From an uncultured Bacilli bacterium (GTDB lineage Bacteria; Bacillota_I; Bacilli_A; RF39; UBA660): a stretch of DNA of 5,253 bases. Positions 4,268 to 5,253 of the stretch are shown piece after piece (position 1 is the stretch's first letter; the number at the start of each line of letters is the position of its first letter). Where the stretch lies: the NCBI GenBank assembly GCA_944364005.1, contig CALVVW010000073.1, forward strand, positions 1 to 5,253, written 5' to 3'. Both the position numbers and the translations under genes were made by a program. The notes under the pieces are model-generated. The model was not told where the DNA came from and did not search any database. It worked only from the letters and a program-made list of their open reading frames with translations.

Positions 4268-5253
4268 TATAAATCTTATCAGTTTCGTTTGTATCCCACA
4301 ACTAATCAAATAGAGTTAATTCACAAAACGTTTGGTTGTACTAGAGTAGTATATAATCATTATTTAGAAAAGCAAAAATCACTTTATGATGAAGGAAAAG
4401 ATTCTTTATCTTGTTTTGATATGATAAAAGATTTAAAAAACTTGCAAGTAGAGTGCCCTTATTTAAAGGAAGTAGATTCTTGTAGCCTAAGATGTAGTTT
4501 ATTTAATTTAGATGATGCTTTTAAAAGATGGTATAAAGGCCAAGGAGAATATCCTAAGTTTAAGGGGAAATACAACTCTAAAAGAAGTTATAGAACAAAC
4601 TGTATAAGTGGTACTTATAAAGATAAAACCTATCAAAGTATAGAAGTAGATTTAAAAAGACACATAATAAAGCTTCCTAAGTTAAAAGAAGTAAGTATAA
4701 AAGGATATCGAGATTTAGAATTTTTACCAGGAAGAATTATCAACGCTACTATAGAACAAGCTTCTACTTTAAAATATTATGTTAGTGTTTTAGTAGAAGA
4801 GGATGATGTATATACAAAATTAAAACCTAGAAAAATAATAGGAATTGATCTAGGTATTAAGGATATTGTAATTACAAGTGATAATGAAAAAATAGGAAAT
4901 CCAAGACTAATAGAAAAGTATGAAAAAAGGATAAAAAGATGTTCTAGAGAATTGTCACGAAGAATAAAAGGAAGCAATAATTATAATAAAACCAAAAAGA
5001 AACTAGCAGTACTACATCAAAAACTAAAGAATGCAAGAAGATATTTCATCCATCAAATAACTAAAAAACTGGTAATAGAAAATGATATCATAGTAACGGA
5101 AAGTCTAAAATTAAAGGACATGATAGAAGAAAAAAGGTTATCTAAACAACTAACAAATGTAAGTTTAGGAGAACTGTGTAGAGTCTTAGAATATAAAGCT
5201 AAGATATATGGAAAGAAATATATCAAAATAGATAGTTATTATCCAAGCAGTCA
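4265..5253 (+). CDS. tnpB: TnpB RNA-guided nuclease of an IS200/IS605-type element (3' end missing)
   Basis: The frame is open from ATG 4265 to the window edge (329 full codons), with GGAGG at 4254-4258. TnpB proteins are usually about 370-410 residues, so roughly 40-80 are missing. The N-terminal helical domain begins with the typical MYKSYQFRLYPT...CTRVVYNHYL (1-34). The RuvC-like nuclease core is visible: GIDLGIKD at 193-200 gives the first catalytic Asp (195), and IIVTESLKLKDM at 275-286 gives the catalytic Glu (279). The last residues, YYPSS (325-329), normally lead directly into the CxxC zinc ribbon and then the third catalytic Asp, both outside the window. In characterised relatives TnpB is an RNA-guided DNA endonuclease using an RNA from the element's right end. 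Isoleucine is mostly ATA here but mostly ATT in the neighbouring genes, which suggests foreign origin. No internal stop or frameshift is seen. Confidence 0.93.
   Translation, partial: MYKSYQFRLYPTTNQIELIHKTFGCTRVVYNHYLEKQKSLYDEGKDSLSCFDMIKDLKNLQVECPYLKEVDSCSLRCSLFNLDDAFKRWYKGQGEYPKFKGKYNSKRSYRTNCISGTYKDKTYQSIEVDLKRHIIKLPKLKEVSIKGYRDLEFLPGRIINATIEQASTLKYYVSVLVEEDDVYTKLKPRKIIGIDLGIKDIVITSDNEKIGNPRLIEKYEKRIKRCSRELSRRIKGSNNYNKTKKKLAVLHQKLKNARRYFIHQITKKLVIENDIIVTESLKLKDMIEEKRLSKQLTNVSLGELCRVLEYKAKIYGKKYIKIDSYYPSS

Larger units (their letters stand above)
4167..5253 (+). mobile_element. IS200/IS605-family element, left part (tnpB-bearing), truncated by window end
   Basis: The element is recognised by its tnpB gene, the hairpin at its probable left end and isoleucine codon use unlike the neighbours. 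The true left boundary is probably between 4144 and 4167 but is not resolved; such elements make no target duplication. No tnpA (about 150-residue HUH transposase) lies upstream, so the element is either tnpB-only (IS1341 type) or carries tnpA beyond the window. The right end, which in characterised elements encodes the guide RNA (omega RNA), is also outside. Confidence 0.72.

Noticed and set aside
4777..4977. An open frame on the minus strand inside tnpB.
   Set aside because: It is a shadow of the conserved RuvC-core coding sequence and resembles nothing by itself.
1..5253. CRISPR arrays, tRNA or rRNA genes, riboswitches.
   Set aside because: No regularly spaced repeats, cloverleaf-type sequences or long structured leaders were seen; intergenic leaders are too short for known riboswitches.

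Overview
The window looks like chromosomal DNA of a low-GC Gram-positive, anaerobic bacterium in the Bacillota (possibly a gut member of the Bacilli or Erysipelotrichia). The reasons are strong AT bias, AGGAG-type ribosome binding sites, canonical sigma-A-like promoters, an anaerobic (class III) ribonucleotide reductase module, and a FemAB-family peptidoglycan bridge enzyme, which implies a cell wall. Tryptophan is always TGG and no gene contains an in-frame TGA, so the standard bacterial code fits. The genus assignment is inference only.

Layout. (1) 25-742: the end of a class III ribonucleotide reductase operon. A 54-residue ORF with the NrdD glycyl-radical motif (RVTGYL) is followed after 1 nt by nrdG, the radical-SAM activase. 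The operon ends in a hairpin whose 3' arm contains the nrdG stop codon. (2) 743-1225: no intact gene. It holds a decayed roughly 100-codon gene (two in-frame TAA codons and one frameshift) that still has a recognisable promoter and a terminator. (3) 1226-1942: an unrecognised bitopic membrane protein with two transmembrane segments and an extracytoplasmic domain. (4) 1994-3220: a FemAB/FemX/MurM-type aminoacyltransferase with its coiled-coil arm. (5) 3301-4143: a SAM-binding, Rossmann-like protein resembling the DUF3419/BtaA group. (6) 4167 to the end: the left part of an IS200/IS605-type element with a left-end hairpin, a near-consensus promoter and a tnpB gene cut off by the window edge just before the zinc ribbon.

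How the parts relate. The small glycyl-radical protein and NrdG should act together: NrdG uses SAM and a 4Fe-4S cluster to make the glycyl radical needed for anaerobic dNTP synthesis. Genes 3-5 are co-directional, but each has its own promoter, so they are neighbours rather than one operon; two of them are probably envelope-related. The tnpB insertion differs from its neighbours in codon use (ATA rather than ATT for isoleucine), consistent with horizontal origin.

The points most worth a second look are the free-standing glycyl-radical domain, the hairpin over the tnpB ribosome binding site and start codon that can form only in read-through transcripts, and the divergent SAM-binding protein next to the FemAB enzyme.
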